A stretch of DNA of 33,410 nt, from the NCBI GenBank assembly GCA_947467185.1, contig CANIHR010000018.1, positions 1-33,410 on the forward strand. Direction: 5' to 3'. Source of the DNA: Bryobacterales bacterium (GTDB lineage Bacteria > Acidobacteriota > Terriglobia > Bryobacterales > Bryobacteraceae). Shown here piece after piece: positions 7,320 through 18,200 of the stretch (position 1 is its first letter; every line of letters starts with the position of its first letter). Both the position numbers and the translations under genes were made by a program. Below the pieces are notes generated by a model, which searched no databases, was not told where the DNA came from, and saw only the letters and a list, made by a program, of their open reading frames with translations.

Positions 7320-8339
7320 ATGAGATGGCCCCTCGCATTCCTCCTTTCACTTGCCCAATTGTCCGCAGCCGAACTGACGACGATGCGCGGCAGCACCCTG
7401 GAGGTTATGGCCGACCTGACGGGCTGGAGCCAGGCCCAGGGCGCGGCCGTACTCCGTGGCAACTATGAGCGACTGGGGCTCTTCAGTGCAAGCGGCGGAC
7501 GCGCCCTTTCGCTGCAGGTAGATGATCTGCCCCCGAACACATCGGACCTGAATTCGCTGTGCAGCGGCGCCGTGAAAAGTTACAGCAGTAAAGCCCCGGT
7601 GAAGATGCTGGTGCGGGAACAATTTGCCGGGAAGCCGGCGTGCCTGTTCACCCTTCCTGGGGAAATGGGGCGACGGGATTATTACGTCGAGATGCTGTTC
7701 GAGGGCCGCTGGATTGAGCTTCACTATTCAGCGCCTGATAACAGTGGCGCTGGTGCGACGGCGGCGGAGTCCCTCACAAGCATCGTCGGGTCGTTGACGG
7801 CGAAACCACTGGCCCAAACCTCTGCGCTTCCGGTTGCCGATATTACAGAGGACGAAATCGGAATGGCGGAGAAGCGGCAAAACTGCGGACCGAAATCAAA
7901 AGACTTTGTTTGCCGAGCGCTGACGGCGTTCCGCACGGGGGTACGGCCGTCGGGGCGCCCCCGGCCTGTCGGCGTCGCAGGTGCAGGGATGGTGATCATT
8001 TTCGGAATGGATATCGGCACGCTGGAACCAGTTGCAACATATATGGTGATTTCGGATTCGGCAGTCGAACTCGGTGGCTTCGAGACGAGAAAAGGCGATG
8101 ACGAGAAGGCAACCCGTCAGATCATTCGAGATGTCAAGTCTGGTAAGCACCCTGACGACAACAATGTATTTGTGAAATCGGCGAGAACGCTCACAGAGAC
8201 CACCCCCGCAGGACTGGCCGAGAAATCACTCGTCACAACAACCCGAGGCTATGTTCGCGAGACCAGTATGGGGTTGGTGTTCCTGAGCTTTACACCTGGG
8301 GCGACGGGTATCCTGCTGGGCGTGTACCCGACGCCGTGA
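7320..8339 (+). CDS. Exported protein of unknown function
   Basis: 339 residues from ATG 7320; an upstream GTG at 7302 adds six residues and cannot be excluded. Residues 1-17 (MRWPLAFLLSLAQLSAA) are a signal peptide. An N-terminal half of mixed alpha/beta character contains LVREQFAGKPACLFTLPGEMGRRDYYVEMLFEGRWIELHY, a pattern of strands like a small lipoprotein-type domain, and four cysteines appear (LCSGAV, PACLFT, NCGPKS, FVCRAL), consistent with two disulfides outside the cytoplasm. The C-terminal half holds a glycine-rich turn (GVAGAGMVIIFGMDIG) and ends LSFTPGATGILLGVYPTP. I do not recognise a family or catalytic motif. Its stop is 1 nt from the end of the convergent DUF1501 gene. Codon phasing and the signal peptide make it a real gene; no function can be named. 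Confidence 0.8.
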   Translation: MRWPLAFLLSLAQLSAAELTTMRGSTLEVMADLTGWSQAQGAAVLRGNYERLGLFSASGGRALSLQVDDLPPNTSDLNSLCSGAVKSYSSKAPVKMLVREQFAGKPACLFTLPGEMGRRDYYVEMLFEGRWIELHYSAPDNSGAGATAAESLTSIVGSLTAKPLAQTSALPVADITEDEIGMAEKRQNCGPKSKDFVCRALTAFRTGVRPSGRPRPVGVAGAGMVIIFGMDIGTLEPVATYMVISDSAVELGGFETRKGDDEKATRQIIRDVKSGKHPDDNNVFVKSARTLTETTPAGLAEKSLVTTTRGYVRETSMGLVFLSFTPGATGILLGVYPTP

Positions 8340-8340
8340 C

Positions 8341-9765
8341 TCAGGCGAGAACCTCTTTAATCACGTTGCCGCCAAAGTCAGTTAGTTTTTCGTTGCGGCC
8401 GTTGTGGAGGAACCAGAGGCGGTTTTGGTCCATGCCTAAGAGGTGGAGGATGGTGGCGTGGAAGTCGCGCATGGGATAGCGGGCTCCTTCGCCTTTTAAG
8501 CCGAGTTCGTCGGTCTGGCCCACTACAGTACCAGGCTTCACACCCGCACCGGCCATCCACATGGTGAAGCCGTGGGGATTGTGGTCGCGACCGTTGCCGC
8601 CCTGTGACATGGGGAGGCGTCCGAATTCGCTGCCCCAGATGACGAGGGTTGAATCGAGGAGGCCTCGTTGCTTCAGGTCGGCAAGGAGACCGGCGACGGG
8701 TTGGTCGGTCATGCCGCACATCTTTTCGTGGTTCTCGACGAGGTTAGAGTGGGCGTCCCACTGGACGGAGACGGGACCTCCACCGGAATAGAGCTGCACA
8801 AAGCGTGTGCCGCGTTCAACCAGGCGGCGGGCGAGAAGACAGCGGGTGCCGAATTCATTGGTCCGCTTCTGGTCGATGCCGTAAAGCGCTTTAGTGGCTT
8901 CGGTTTCTTTGGACAAGTCCACTGCTTCGGGCGCATGGCTCTGCATGCGGAAGGCCAGTTCGTAGGAACTGATGCGGGCGGCCATCTCGGTGTCGGTGTC
9001 GAGCGTGTCGAGTTCGTTCATGCTCTGCAGGAAATCGAGGGTACGGCGCTGGCGCTGCGGGGTGACACCTTTGGGCGGATTGAGATTGAGGATCGGGCTG
9101 GCCCCGGGCCGGAACACGGTTCCCTGGTAGACGGCGGGGAGGAAGCCCGCGCCCCAGCAGGGCGTGCCCCCTTCAGGCGTGCCTTCCGGCTGGGGCATGA
9201 CGACGTAGGCCGGAAGATTATCGCTCTCGCTGCCGAGCCCATAGGTGATCCACGAACCCATAGACGGGTAGCCCATCAGAATGCGACCGGTGTTGACCTG
9301 GTACATGGCGGGGGCATGGACGGTGCTGTCGGTGTAGAACGAGCGGACAAAGCAGAGGTCGTCGACGTGTTTGGCGATATGGGGGAAGAGGGTGGAAACG
9401 TCCATGCCGCTCTGGCCGTGCTTCGCGAACTTCCAGGGGGAGGCGAGGAGAGGGGTGTCGCCTTTGGTGAACTGGCTGACGATAGTGCCGTAGCTGGGCG
9501 GGAGAGGCTGGCCGTTGTATTTCGCGAGGGCTGGTTTGGGGTCGAAGGTGTCGATGTGGCTGGGGCCACCGACCATGAACAGGAAAATGACGGATTTGGC
9601 TTTGGCCGGGAAGTGCGAGGGTTTGGCGGCGAGGGGATTGACGCGTGCGGCGGCGTGCATTGAATCGGGGAGCAGCGAGGCGAGGGCGATGGAGCCGAAC
9701 CCGTGGGCGGCTCGGGCGAGAACATCGCGGCGGGTGACGGCCTTACCGAAATGGTTAGGGGACAT
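8341..9765 (-). CDS. DUF1501 domain-containing protein (Tat-exported)
   Basis: 474 residues from ATG 9765, whose first 11 nt overlap the end of the DUF1553 gene. The N-terminus carries a twin-arginine signal (TRRDVL with RR at 12-13, then [11 protein letters not shown]), so export is in folded form. Family motifs follow: [18 protein letters not shown] at about 61-78, [12 protein letters not shown] near 141-152, [11 protein letters not shown] at 375-385, [21 protein letters not shown] at 392-412 and [16 protein letters not shown] at 431-446. DUF1501 proteins belong to the alkaline phosphatase/sulfatase superfamily by fold; the conserved Asp and His residues fit metal binding, but no activity is established here. 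In Planctomycetes, Verrucomicrobia and Solibacter-like bacteria they are regularly paired with a DUF1549/DUF1553 protein, as here. Length is normal for the family. Confidence 0.94.
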   Translation of the reverse strand: MSPNHFGKAVTRRDVLARAAHGFGSIALASLLPDSMHAAARVNPLAAKPSHFPAKAKSVIFLFMVGGPSHIDTFDPKPALAKYNGQPLPPSYGTIVSQFTKGDTPLLASPWKFAKHGQSGMDVSTLFPHIAKHVDDLCFVRSFYTDSTVHAPAMYQVNTGRILMGYPSMGSWITYGLGSESDNLPAYVVMPQPEGTPEGGTPCWGAGFLPAVYQGTVFRPGASPILNLNPPKGVTPQRQRRTLDFLQSMNELDTLDTDTEMAARISSYELAFRMQSHAPEAVDLSKETEATKALYGIDQKRTNEFGTRCLLARRLVERGTRFVQLYSGGGPVSVQWDAHSNLVENHEKMCGMTDQPVAGLLADLKQRGLLDSTLVIWGSEFGRLPMSQGGNGRDHNPHGFTMWMAGAGVKPGTVVGQTDELGLKGEGARYPMRDFHATILHLLGMDQNRLWFLHNGRNEKLTDFGGNVIKEVLA

Positions 9766-11908
9766 AAACGAACTCGTTTCTGTTGAGGAGGGCAAGGGAC
9801 ATTTCCTGCAGGGTGCCGCCGTCTTTGAGGAATTTCAGCGCCAGGTTTAGTTCTTTGGGTGAAGCGGAGCGGGAGAGGGTTCGGTTCCAGGCTGTCTGGA
9901 CGCGGCAGGTCTGGTCGCCCACTTTGCATTGGGCGTCGAGAAGACTGGCGAACGCGGTGGACTGTTCCTGCATGAAGTCACTGTTAAAGAGCGACAAGGC
10001 CTGGAGGGCGTGGGTACTGACGGGGCGGACCGGGCAGGAGGTGATGGCGTCGGGCTGGTCGAAGGCGGAGAAGAGCGGGAGGCGGACGCCGCGTTTGTTG
10101 AGAAGGTAGATGCCGCGGCGGTTCTGCACAGATTTATCGGGGCTGACGGGCCAAAGGCCATCGCGTTCGTATTCGGTGAAGATGAGGTCGTAGACTTCCG
10201 GTTCGATGGGGATGCGGACGGGGCGTCCGCCAAGCTGTGGGTTCAGGGTTCCGGCGGCGCTGAGAACGGAGTCGCGGAGGGTTTCGGCGTCGAGGCGTTT
10301 GCGGTTCATGCGCCACAGGAGGCGATTTTCGGGGTCGGCCTTTTCTCCGGCCGGGTTGGGCGTGGCGGACTGGCGGTAGGTGGCGGAGAGCAGGATCTGG
10401 CGGTCGAGGGACTTGATATCCCAGCCGCTATCCATGAAGGAGACAGCGAGGAAGTCCAGCAAGGCCTGGTTGGAGGGGTGGCCGCCCATCACGCCGAAGT
10501 CATTGGGCGTTTTGACGAGGCCGACACCCATGCGGAGTTGCCACATGCGGTTGACCATGACACGGGCGGTCAGGGGATTGTCTTTGGAGACCAGCCAGTC
10601 GACGAAGGCAGTGCGGCGTCCAGTATCGGCGGTTGGGATTTTGGCGTTCGCACGGACGATGCGAGGAGCGGCAGGGTCCACCGATTCGAGGGGATCTTTG
10701 GGATCACCCATGCGGAGGATGTGGGCCTGCGGGGCGGGTTCTCCGGCGTTGACATACGCATAGGCGGTGGCGAGGGGGTCCGGGGCGGTGTCTTCGAGTT
10801 GGTGCAGGCGGACGCGGAGATCGGCGCGGGAAGCGAGGTCTTCGGGGGACATGGCGGCGACGATGAGGTCCCAGGTGGGTTCGATCTGGCTTTTGGCGTC
10901 GGCGGCGAGAGTCTTCTGTTTGGGGGTACGTTTGTCTTTGGGGGTGAGCCAGGCTTCTCTCATTTCGGGCTCAAGTTTGGCGAGGCCTTCCTGTTCGAGT
11001 TTCACCTTGTACGGGTCGGCGAGACTTTTGAGGGCATCCTGGATGGGCTTCAGGCGCGACTGGTATGCCTGATCGGCGGCCTGCCATTCCGCCTTTTCGC
11101 TGGGCTGAGCAATTTCGACATCTTTGCCTTTGGCGGCCCCGAAGACGGCCTGGAGACGGTAGAAATCTGCCTGGAGGATAGGGTCGAACTTGTGATTGTG
11201 GCAGCGGGCGCAGTTGACGGTCAGGCCGAGGAAGGTCTGCCCGACGTTGGTGGCGATTTCGGTGAGGACTTCCTGACGGCTGACGTCGGGGTCGATGTTG
11301 CCGGAGACGAGGTGTTCGGAACCCGCACGGAGGTAGCCGGTGGCGATGAGGGCTTCGGGTGAAGCAGGGGAGATTTCGTCGCCCGCGAGTTGTTCGCGGA
11401 TGAAACGATCGTAGGGCTTGTTGGTGTTGAAGGCGTTGATGACGTAGTCGCGGTAGCGCCAGGAGTGCGTCCGCTCCTTGTCAAGCTCGAAACCGTTGGT
11501 GTCGGCGTAACGGACGATATCGAGCCACTTGAGGGCCCAGCGTTCGCCATAGGCTGGGGAGGCCATCAGGCGATCGACCAGCTTTTCGTAAGCGTTGGGG
11601 GAGCGGTCGTTCAGAAAGTTGGTGACTTCCGCGGGGGTTGGGGGAAGTCCTGTGATATCGAGGGTGGCGCGGCGAATGAGTTGTGCGCGGCTCAGGGGTG
11701 CGGAGGGCTGGAGGTTTTTCGCTTTCAGCGCGCTGCGGATAAAGGTATCGATTGAGGTGGGGGTTGCCGGACGTAATGGGGGTTGAAAAGCCCAATAGCC
11801 GGCGCGTGTTCCGAGGAAACTAAGTTCTTTTGCCGGGTCCGTCGAATCGGTGGCCAGAGCAGCCGATGAGGATGCGAGAAGCAGAAGCAACAATACGCGC
11901 TGAAGCAC
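9755..11908 (-). CDS. DUF1549 and DUF1553 domain-containing exported protein
   Basis: 717 residues from GTG 11908. Signal peptide [22 protein letters not shown]1549 spans about 52-255 with [39 protein letters not shown] and a haem-type motif CARCH at 233-237 in [15 protein letters not shown]1553 spans about 430-690, with [41 protein letters not shown] and [19 protein letters not shown]. The N-terminal cytochrome-like PSCyt1 domain found in many relatives is absent, which explains the shorter length. It is the first gene of a two-gene operon: its TAA lies inside the start of the DUF1501 gene, so the two are translationally coupled. The biochemical role is not established; the families are thought to act outside the cytoplasm. 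No Shine-Dalgarno; TAAACT lies 6 nt before the GTG. Confidence 0.94.
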   Translation of the reverse strand: MLQRVLLLLLLASSSAALATDSTDPAKELSFLGTRAGYWAFQPPLRPATPTSIDTFIRSALKAKNLQPSAPLSRAQLIRRATLDITGLPPTPAEVTNFLNDRSPNAYEKLVDRLMASPAYGERWALKWLDIVRYADTNGFELDKERTHSWRYRDYVINAFNTNKPYDRFIREQLAGDEISPASPEALIATGYLRAGSEHLVSGNIDPDVSRQEVLTEIATNVGQTFLGLTVNCARCHNHKFDPILQADFYRLQAVFGAAKGKDVEIAQPSEKAEWQAADQAYQSRLKPIQDALKSLADPYKVKLEQEGLAKLEPEMREAWLTPKDKRTPKQKTLAADAKSQIEPTWDLIVAAMSPEDLASRADLRVRLHQLEDTAPDPLATAYAYVNAGEPAPQAHILRMGDPKDPLESVDPAAPRIVRANAKIPTADTGRRTAFVDWLVSKDNPLTARVMVNRMWQLRMGVGLVKTPNDFGVMGGHPSNQALLDFLAVSFMDSGWDIKSLDRQILLSATYRQSATPNPAGEKADPENRLLWRMNRKRLDAETLRDSVLSAAGTLNPQLGGRPVRIPIEPEVYDLIFTEYERDGLWPVSPDKSVQNRRGIYLLNKRGVRLPLFSAFDQPDAITSCPVRPVSTHALQALSLFNSDFMQEQSTAFASLLDAQCKVGDQTCRVQTAWNRTLSRSASPKELNLALKFLKDGGTLQEMSLALLNRNEFVYVP

Positions 11909-11914
11909 GCAGAT

Positions 11915-11920
11915 AGTTTA
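11915..11920 (-). promoter_or_regulatory. -10-like hexamer just before the DUF1553 gene
   Basis: The minus strand reads TAAACT (4 of 6 to TATAAT), followed by exactly 6 nt and then the GTG start at 11908. The gene lacks a ribosome-binding site, so leaderless transcription is possible. No clear -35 is present. Confidence 0.3.
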
Positions 11921-12275
11921 CGACGAACCGGATGGAGCGCGGAAGTACCATGCGGGAGTCCTGTAACCTGACTTCACCCGAATCTGACGGGAATGAGCGA
12001 TTCCGTGTAGTAGATTTAGATGATGCCCATAGTGACGACGTGTGAAAATTCACTAGCGAAAACGGTGCTGTCGGTCCGAAGATCCGGGCCGGGGTGCCGG
12101 GCAACATTTCGATGCCGACCGCCACTATCCGCCGTCTGATGAGTTTCGCACCGACATTCCGGGGCCGTTATGCTCCGCTGCTCCTCGTAATCCGGTTGCT
12201 CACCGGAACGTTGCTTTTCGCCTCCACACAACTTCTGTTCGACTCTTGCTCAACCAGCTGTGCCGCCCACAGCTC

Positions 12276-12280
12276 AGGGG
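12276..12280 (+). promoter_or_regulatory. Ribosome-binding site that fixes the start of the giant gene
   Basis: AGGGG lies 4 nt before ATG 12285. The open frame extends 39 nt further to a TTG at 12246, but that reading puts non-signal sequence (LNQLCRPQLRG) ahead of a clear signal peptide, so ATG 12285 is chosen. Confidence 0.7.
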
Positions 12281-12284
12281 AACT

Positions 12285-15200
12285 ATGATCCACCGTTTCT
12301 TCCGTCTGAATCCGTTTTTGAAGGCTATTGCCGGAAACCGTCTTTTCACAGTGCTTGCAGCACTGAGTCTGGGGATGGCTGCGATGGCGCAGGCCCAGGT
12401 CACGCTGTTGCCTGCCAGTATCCCTGGTGGGACGGTCGGGTTCCCGTATTCGACACAACTGGTGGCCAGTGGTGGAACAGGTACAGGGGTGGTGTTCACC
12501 CTTGTTAGCGGAACGCTGCCCTCGGGCGTCACGCTGAATTCCAGCACGGGTTTGATCAGCGGCACGCCGACGGCTGCCGGAACATTTTCGCCGATCATTC
12601 AGGTCACGGACAGCGGGTCGAACATCGACAGTAAACCTTACAGTCTGGTGGTTCGGGCCAGCGGCATCCTGAACACCAGATGGCAGGGAACACAGGGGAC
12701 GACGCAAACGTACACCGGCGCGGCGGTGATCGGAACTGCGGGCGATACCTGGAATTCATTCTTTACCGGGACGGCTTCCAATCAGCCACTGGTGGACAAT
12801 GCCGGACAGTCACTACCGGTTTCGGTTTCATGGAACAGTGTGACGGCGTGGCATTCTTTGAGCCGGAATGGATTTTGTACGCCAACGCCGACAGGGTTCT
12901 GTCCGCTGATGAATGGCTACATCGCCCAGAACGGCGGAACCGTTGCGAATGTCAACTTCTCGGGCCTGCCTGCGAACACATCGTGGGACATGCTGCTGTA
13001 CAACCAGATCGATTCGGGCGGATTGCGCCGGATCTCGGTCACGATCAATGGCACCACGACGGCATTCACCACGACGGACGTGGCCGGAACGGACTCCACC
13101 TTTATTCAGGGGAAGAACTACCTGGTGGTGACGGCCAACACCGACAACAGCGGGAATTTCAATATCGCCTATCGCGGCATTGGTGCGGACAACGAAGCCG
13201 ATATCAATGGCATTCAGTTGCGGCCGCATGTGAGCGGGGCAAGTATCAACCAGCTGACGCTGACGAATCCCGCATTGGGTGTGGCGTACAACGCGGCACT
13301 AACGGCTACGGGCGGAACCGGTACGGGTAAGGTGTGGACCATATCGGCAGGAAGTTTACCCACGGGACTGACGCTGAATTCGTCGACGGGAGCGATTTCG
13401 GGGACTCCGACCGCAGCCGGAACATTCATTTTCACAGTCCAGATGGTTGACTCCGGGGCGAATACAGCGATACAAGCATACTCCGTGACGGTGGGCTCCA
13501 TCCTGATCACAAGATCAACTTTGCCGTCGGGCCTGGTAGGAACCGCTTATAGCCAGACGATGACGTCGTCGGGCGGATCGGGCGGTAATGTCTGGTCAGT
13601 GAGCAGCGGGACGCTGCCAACGGGCCTCAGCCTGAATTCTTCGACCGGCGCGATTACGGGCACGCCGACGGTCGCGGGCACGAGCAATCTAATATTCCAG
13701 GTGACGGACAGCAGCAGCGCGACGGCTACCCAGGCCATCACGCTGGTAGTGCAGCAGAATACCACTACCTCACTGACGTCAAATCTGGCCAGTCCGTCCG
13801 TCCTGGGCGGGGCGTTGTCGCTGACAGCCGCGGTTGTACCTTCCTCGACGGGCACGGTGATCTTTTACGACGGCAGCGTCATTCTTGGAATCAAGACCCT
13901 TTCGAGCGGCACCGCGACCCTGTCGTATCCGCTGTTACCGGTCGGCACTCACAAGCTGAAAGTTGTTTACACGGGAGCGGCGCTGGCGCTGCCCAGCCAG
14001 TCGGCGGTGCGCACACAGGTAGTGAATTCCCGCGCACAGAGTGGATTTGTCGGGGCGGTGTCGTCCGCTACAGGTGCCAACCCGTGGAGCCCGGCGGTGG
14101 GCGACTTCAATAATGACGGCAGGCCGGATCTGGTGGTGCCGAACTATGGGTCCACACCAGGGTTTGTCGGTGGGGGCACGACGGTCAGCATCTTCCTGGG
14201 GACAGCGAATCCCGCGGCGCCGTTCTCGGCCGCAACAACAGTGTCGACCGTAACCGGGCCCATTAATGTTGCCGTAGGTGATTTCAATGAAGACGGCAAT
14301 GCCGATATTGCTGTAGCCGGCTACTCCAGCGCGTCGGTTGGCATCCTGCTCGGCAATGGCAGTGGCGGGTTTACGGCGTCGAGCTTCACGGCCGGCGTGG
14401 GGACAAGCCCAACGGCTTTTGCGTTAGCCGATTTCAATGGTGACGGTCACATCGATATGGCTGTTGCGAATAACGGCTCCGGGAATATGGGCGTCCTGTT
14501 CGGAAATGGCGCGGGAGTATTTTCCCCCTCGGCCACTTACACTACAGGGCCGAATCCGGCCGAGGTTCTGACCACCGATCTGAATTCGGACGGCTTCACG
14601 GATCTGATCCTGACGAACAATAACAACCAGATCAGTGTCCTGCTCGGCCAGGCCAGCGGTCTGTTTGGCGCGGTCACCACCTATGCCACGGGCGGCACTG
14701 GCACCAACTCGATCGCCCTGGCGGACTTCAATGGGGACGGTTTCCTGGATATCGCTGCAAGTCACTCCAGTTCGAATAATGTCGGGATTCTGCTGGGAAC
14801 AGGCTCGGGGACCTTTGGGACGGCCACCCTGGTCGCCGGGAACGGCACCACATCGTCGCTGAAGACGGGCGATTTCAACGGCGACGGAAAAGCAGACGTC
14901 GCGGTGACCAACTACACGAACAGCAATGTCTACATCCTGCCGGGCAATGGCAACGGCACGTTCGGGACCGGAATCAACTACAACGCACCTTCGGGAGCGG
15001 GATCATTGTATTCGGTTGTGGCCGATCTCAATGGCGACGGCGTTTCCGACCTGGTGATGGCCAATAACACGATCAGCACCATCAGCACGCTGATCGGGAT
15101 AGGGACCACGACGACGACGCTGACGAGTTCGGTGAATCCGACGAATTTCGGCCAGAGCACGACGCTGACGGCGACCGTTTCTCCGAGTACCGCTACCGGC

Positions 15201-18200
15201 AGCGTGACATTCCTGGATGGCGGGTCGTCGATTGGAACCTCCACATTGTCCACTGGCATCGCCACTTTAAGCGTCTCGAATCTGGGATTCGGGCCGCATA
15301 CGCTCACAGCGGTGTATGCGGGCGATACCACCAACGCAACAAGCACTTCGTCCACCGTGACACAAACGGTTCGCCAGCCGGTTGTTGTATCGACAAGCAC
15401 CCTGCCCGCAGGGCAAAACGGGTCGGCTTATAGCCAGACGCTAGCTGCGACCGGTGGTGCCGGACCCTACACGTGGTCAGTGACGACTGGTGCCTTGCCA
15501 ACGGGGGTGACGCTGTCAACGGGTGGCGTCCTGAGCGGGACGCCCACAGTTACTGGAACGTTCAACTTCACGGTGCTGGCCACGGATTCGTTCAGCGCCA
15601 CCGGGTCACAGGCTCTCTCGTTATTGATAAACCCACCGCCACCGCCTTCAACGCTGACCTCGCTGTCGATAGGCGGCTGTTCTTCCGGTTGCACGGCAAC
15701 GCTGAGCCAGTCGGTCTCTCTCCAGGCAACGGTCACTTCTGCCGGCAACAGTGTTGGGTCGGTCGGTTCGGTGACATTCTTCAGCGGTACGACAATTCTT
15801 GGGGTGGCACCTGTTACCGGAGGCGTTGCGACCCTGGCGACCAAAACAATACCGTCAGGCTCGAACTCGTTAAAGGCAATTTACCTCGCGAACGCCAGTT
15901 ACGGGCTGAGTGCCTCCTCCGCCACCTCACTCGCGGTTACTCCCCGAGCCGGAACTGGCTTCGCGGCAAAGAGCAGCTACGGGAGCGGCGGGACCAACCC
16001 CTACGCGGTGGCACTGGGTGATGTTTCTGGTGATGGTATTCCCGATTTGGTCGTGTCGAATTCCGGAGGGAGTCCCGGCCTGATCGGAGTCCTGGTTGGC
16101 AATGGAAGCGGGGGCTTTACCGCGGCGCAAACATTCGCTGTCGGGTACATAACCAAAGGGGTTGTGATTGGAGACTTCAACAGCGACGGAAAAGCTGACA
16201 TCGCAGCCGTAAACAATGATGATGACACCATCAGTATCCTGCTGAACACCAGCCCCAACACGTCGACCCTGAGTTTTGCGAGCGCGGTTAACTACGCCGC
16301 AGGTGTGCTTCCCCAATCCATGGTCGTTGCCGACTTTAACGGCGATGGCATCGCGGATCTTGCGATTACGAACTTCGTTAGCCCGGTGACGGTGAGGGTT
16401 TGGTTTGGGGTTGGGAATGGCACGTTCCCTGCTTCGCCGTCGCTCATCCTGACGGGCCCCGCCGGTAATGCAACCGGCGGCCTTGGAGTGGGGGACTTTG
16501 ACGGGAACGGAACGACCGATATTGCGGTCGGTACGGGCGGCACCCTGAGCGTCTTCCTGAATTCCGGTGGCGGCAGTTTCGGCGCCGCGAACAACTTCAG
16601 TTTTGGTGTTATGACGAACCCCGTGTCATTTACCATTGGGGACTTCAACGCCGACGGCAAGACGGATGTCGCGCTCGCGAATTATCAACCCAGCCCCAGC
16701 GGGACAGCAGTAGTCCTGCTGAACAACACCGTGGCAAGTCTGAGTTTCACGGCCGCCGGAACATACCAACTCGGGGCGAATCCCTCGAGTATCGCCAGTG
16801 GCGATTTCAACGGAGACGGAAACCCCGATCTGGCCGCCGCAAATCTGGTTGACGGAAACGTCAATATCCTGCGGGGGAGTGCCGCCGGAAGCTACACAGC
16901 CCAGTCTATTGTCGCTGTCGGCAGTTTCCCGCAAGGAATCCTGGCGGGAGATGTGAATGGCGATGGAATCGTGGATATTGTGACCGCCGACTCCGGGGCA
17001 GGCGTCAGTGTGCTCGTGGGAATTGGCAGCACCACAACTTCGCTAACGAGTTCGGTGAATCCGACAAATTTTGGGCAGAGCACCACGCTGACGGCGACGG
17101 TTTCTCCGAGCACCGCCAGTGGCACGGTGACGTTCAAAGACGGGGGATCGAACATCGGGACGGTCACGATGACCGGTGGGGTTGCGACTTTGAGTGTGTC
17201 CAACCTGCTCTCGGGTGCCCGTTCTCTGACTGCGGTTTACGGGGGCGACGCCACGAATACGACCAGTACGTCGAATACGGTTTCGCAGGTCGTTCGCGCG
17301 CCGGTGACGATCTCGACTCTTACGGTGCCGTCGGGACGAGTTGGGACCGCTTACAGCCAGACGCTGGCGGCAACGGGCGGTACGAGTTCGTACACCTGGG
17401 CCGTTTCGACGGGAACTCTGCCGGGTGGCGTTACGCTTTCGTCGGGCGGTGTTCTGAGCGGAACGCCCGCGGCAGCCGGAACATTCAGCTTCACAGTGCA
17501 GGCGACCGATGGCGCGAGCGTAAGTGCGACGCAGGCATTGTCGCTGGTGGTGGTTGCGGCAAATTCCGTGTTCAACGGCCAGCAGGTCCAGGTGACCTGG
17601 ATGTATCCGGATCAGTCCACCATTTATCAGGCACCGCTGACGGCCACCGTTGGGGCCGGGGTTGAGTTCCCAGGCTACGCCTCGGGCAATGATGCGTTTA
17701 ATATCGATTTCTCCGATACCAGTATTCTGATCAGCAGCAACCGAACGGGCTCGAATTTTGATCCCGCCCAGCCGTTCAATGGTCTGGTGATCACCAACCC
17801 TGGCGGCCTGCCCCCGTTTGTTAATGCGACTATCGCCTCGACCAACTGGACGGACATCACGTCAGCGACATTCGACAGTTCGCGTGTCTCCTTCGATGCC
17901 ACACATATTTATCTGAATTTCAAAGGGATGCTGAATCAGGTCGGGATGAGTGTCACGATTCAGGTGAATGGTCTCAGCCTGACGCCATCGACATTACCGG
18001 GCAGCGCGGTTGGCTTCCCGTATTCCACGCAGTTATCGACGCTGGGTGGCACGGGCACAGGACGTGTTTTCAGCCTGACGAGCGGCACGTTGCCGACTGG
18101 TCTGACACTGAACACGTCCACGGGAGTCATCAGCGGTGTCCCGACCGTGGCTGGCACTTTCACGCCGACTATCCAGGTGGTAGACAGTGGCAGCAACACT

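Larger units (their letters stand above)
11909..12284. other. Intergenic divergent control region of the DUF1553 operon and the giant gene
   Basis: 376 bp without a supported gene. An AT-richer patch at about 11995-12060 stands out against GC-rich flanks and holds a short inverted repeat GTGAA-AA-TTCAC at 12042-12053, a candidate operator. A weak 5-bp hairpin CCGGT/ACCGG surrounds 12192-12206. AGGGG immediately precedes the giant gene's ATG. A small plus-strand frame (12112-12288) ends in an ATGA overlap with the giant gene start but has no ribosome-binding site. I cannot pick a promoter for the giant gene with confidence. Confidence 0.4.

Noticed and set aside
9929-11362. 477-codon plus-strand frame, and a 331-codon one at 8668-9663
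   Set aside because: Antisense shadows of the DUF1553 and DUF1501 genes caused by high GC; composition is low-complexity Gly/Val/Glu and no motif appears.
12246-12284. Upstream TTG extension of the giant gene
   Set aside because: ATG 12285 has AGGGG in place and begins directly with a signal peptide; the extension adds a non-signal stretch.
12094-12288. Small leader gene before the giant gene
   Set aside because: Kept only as a finding: the ATGA overlap is suggestive, but there is no ribosome-binding site and no recognisable product.
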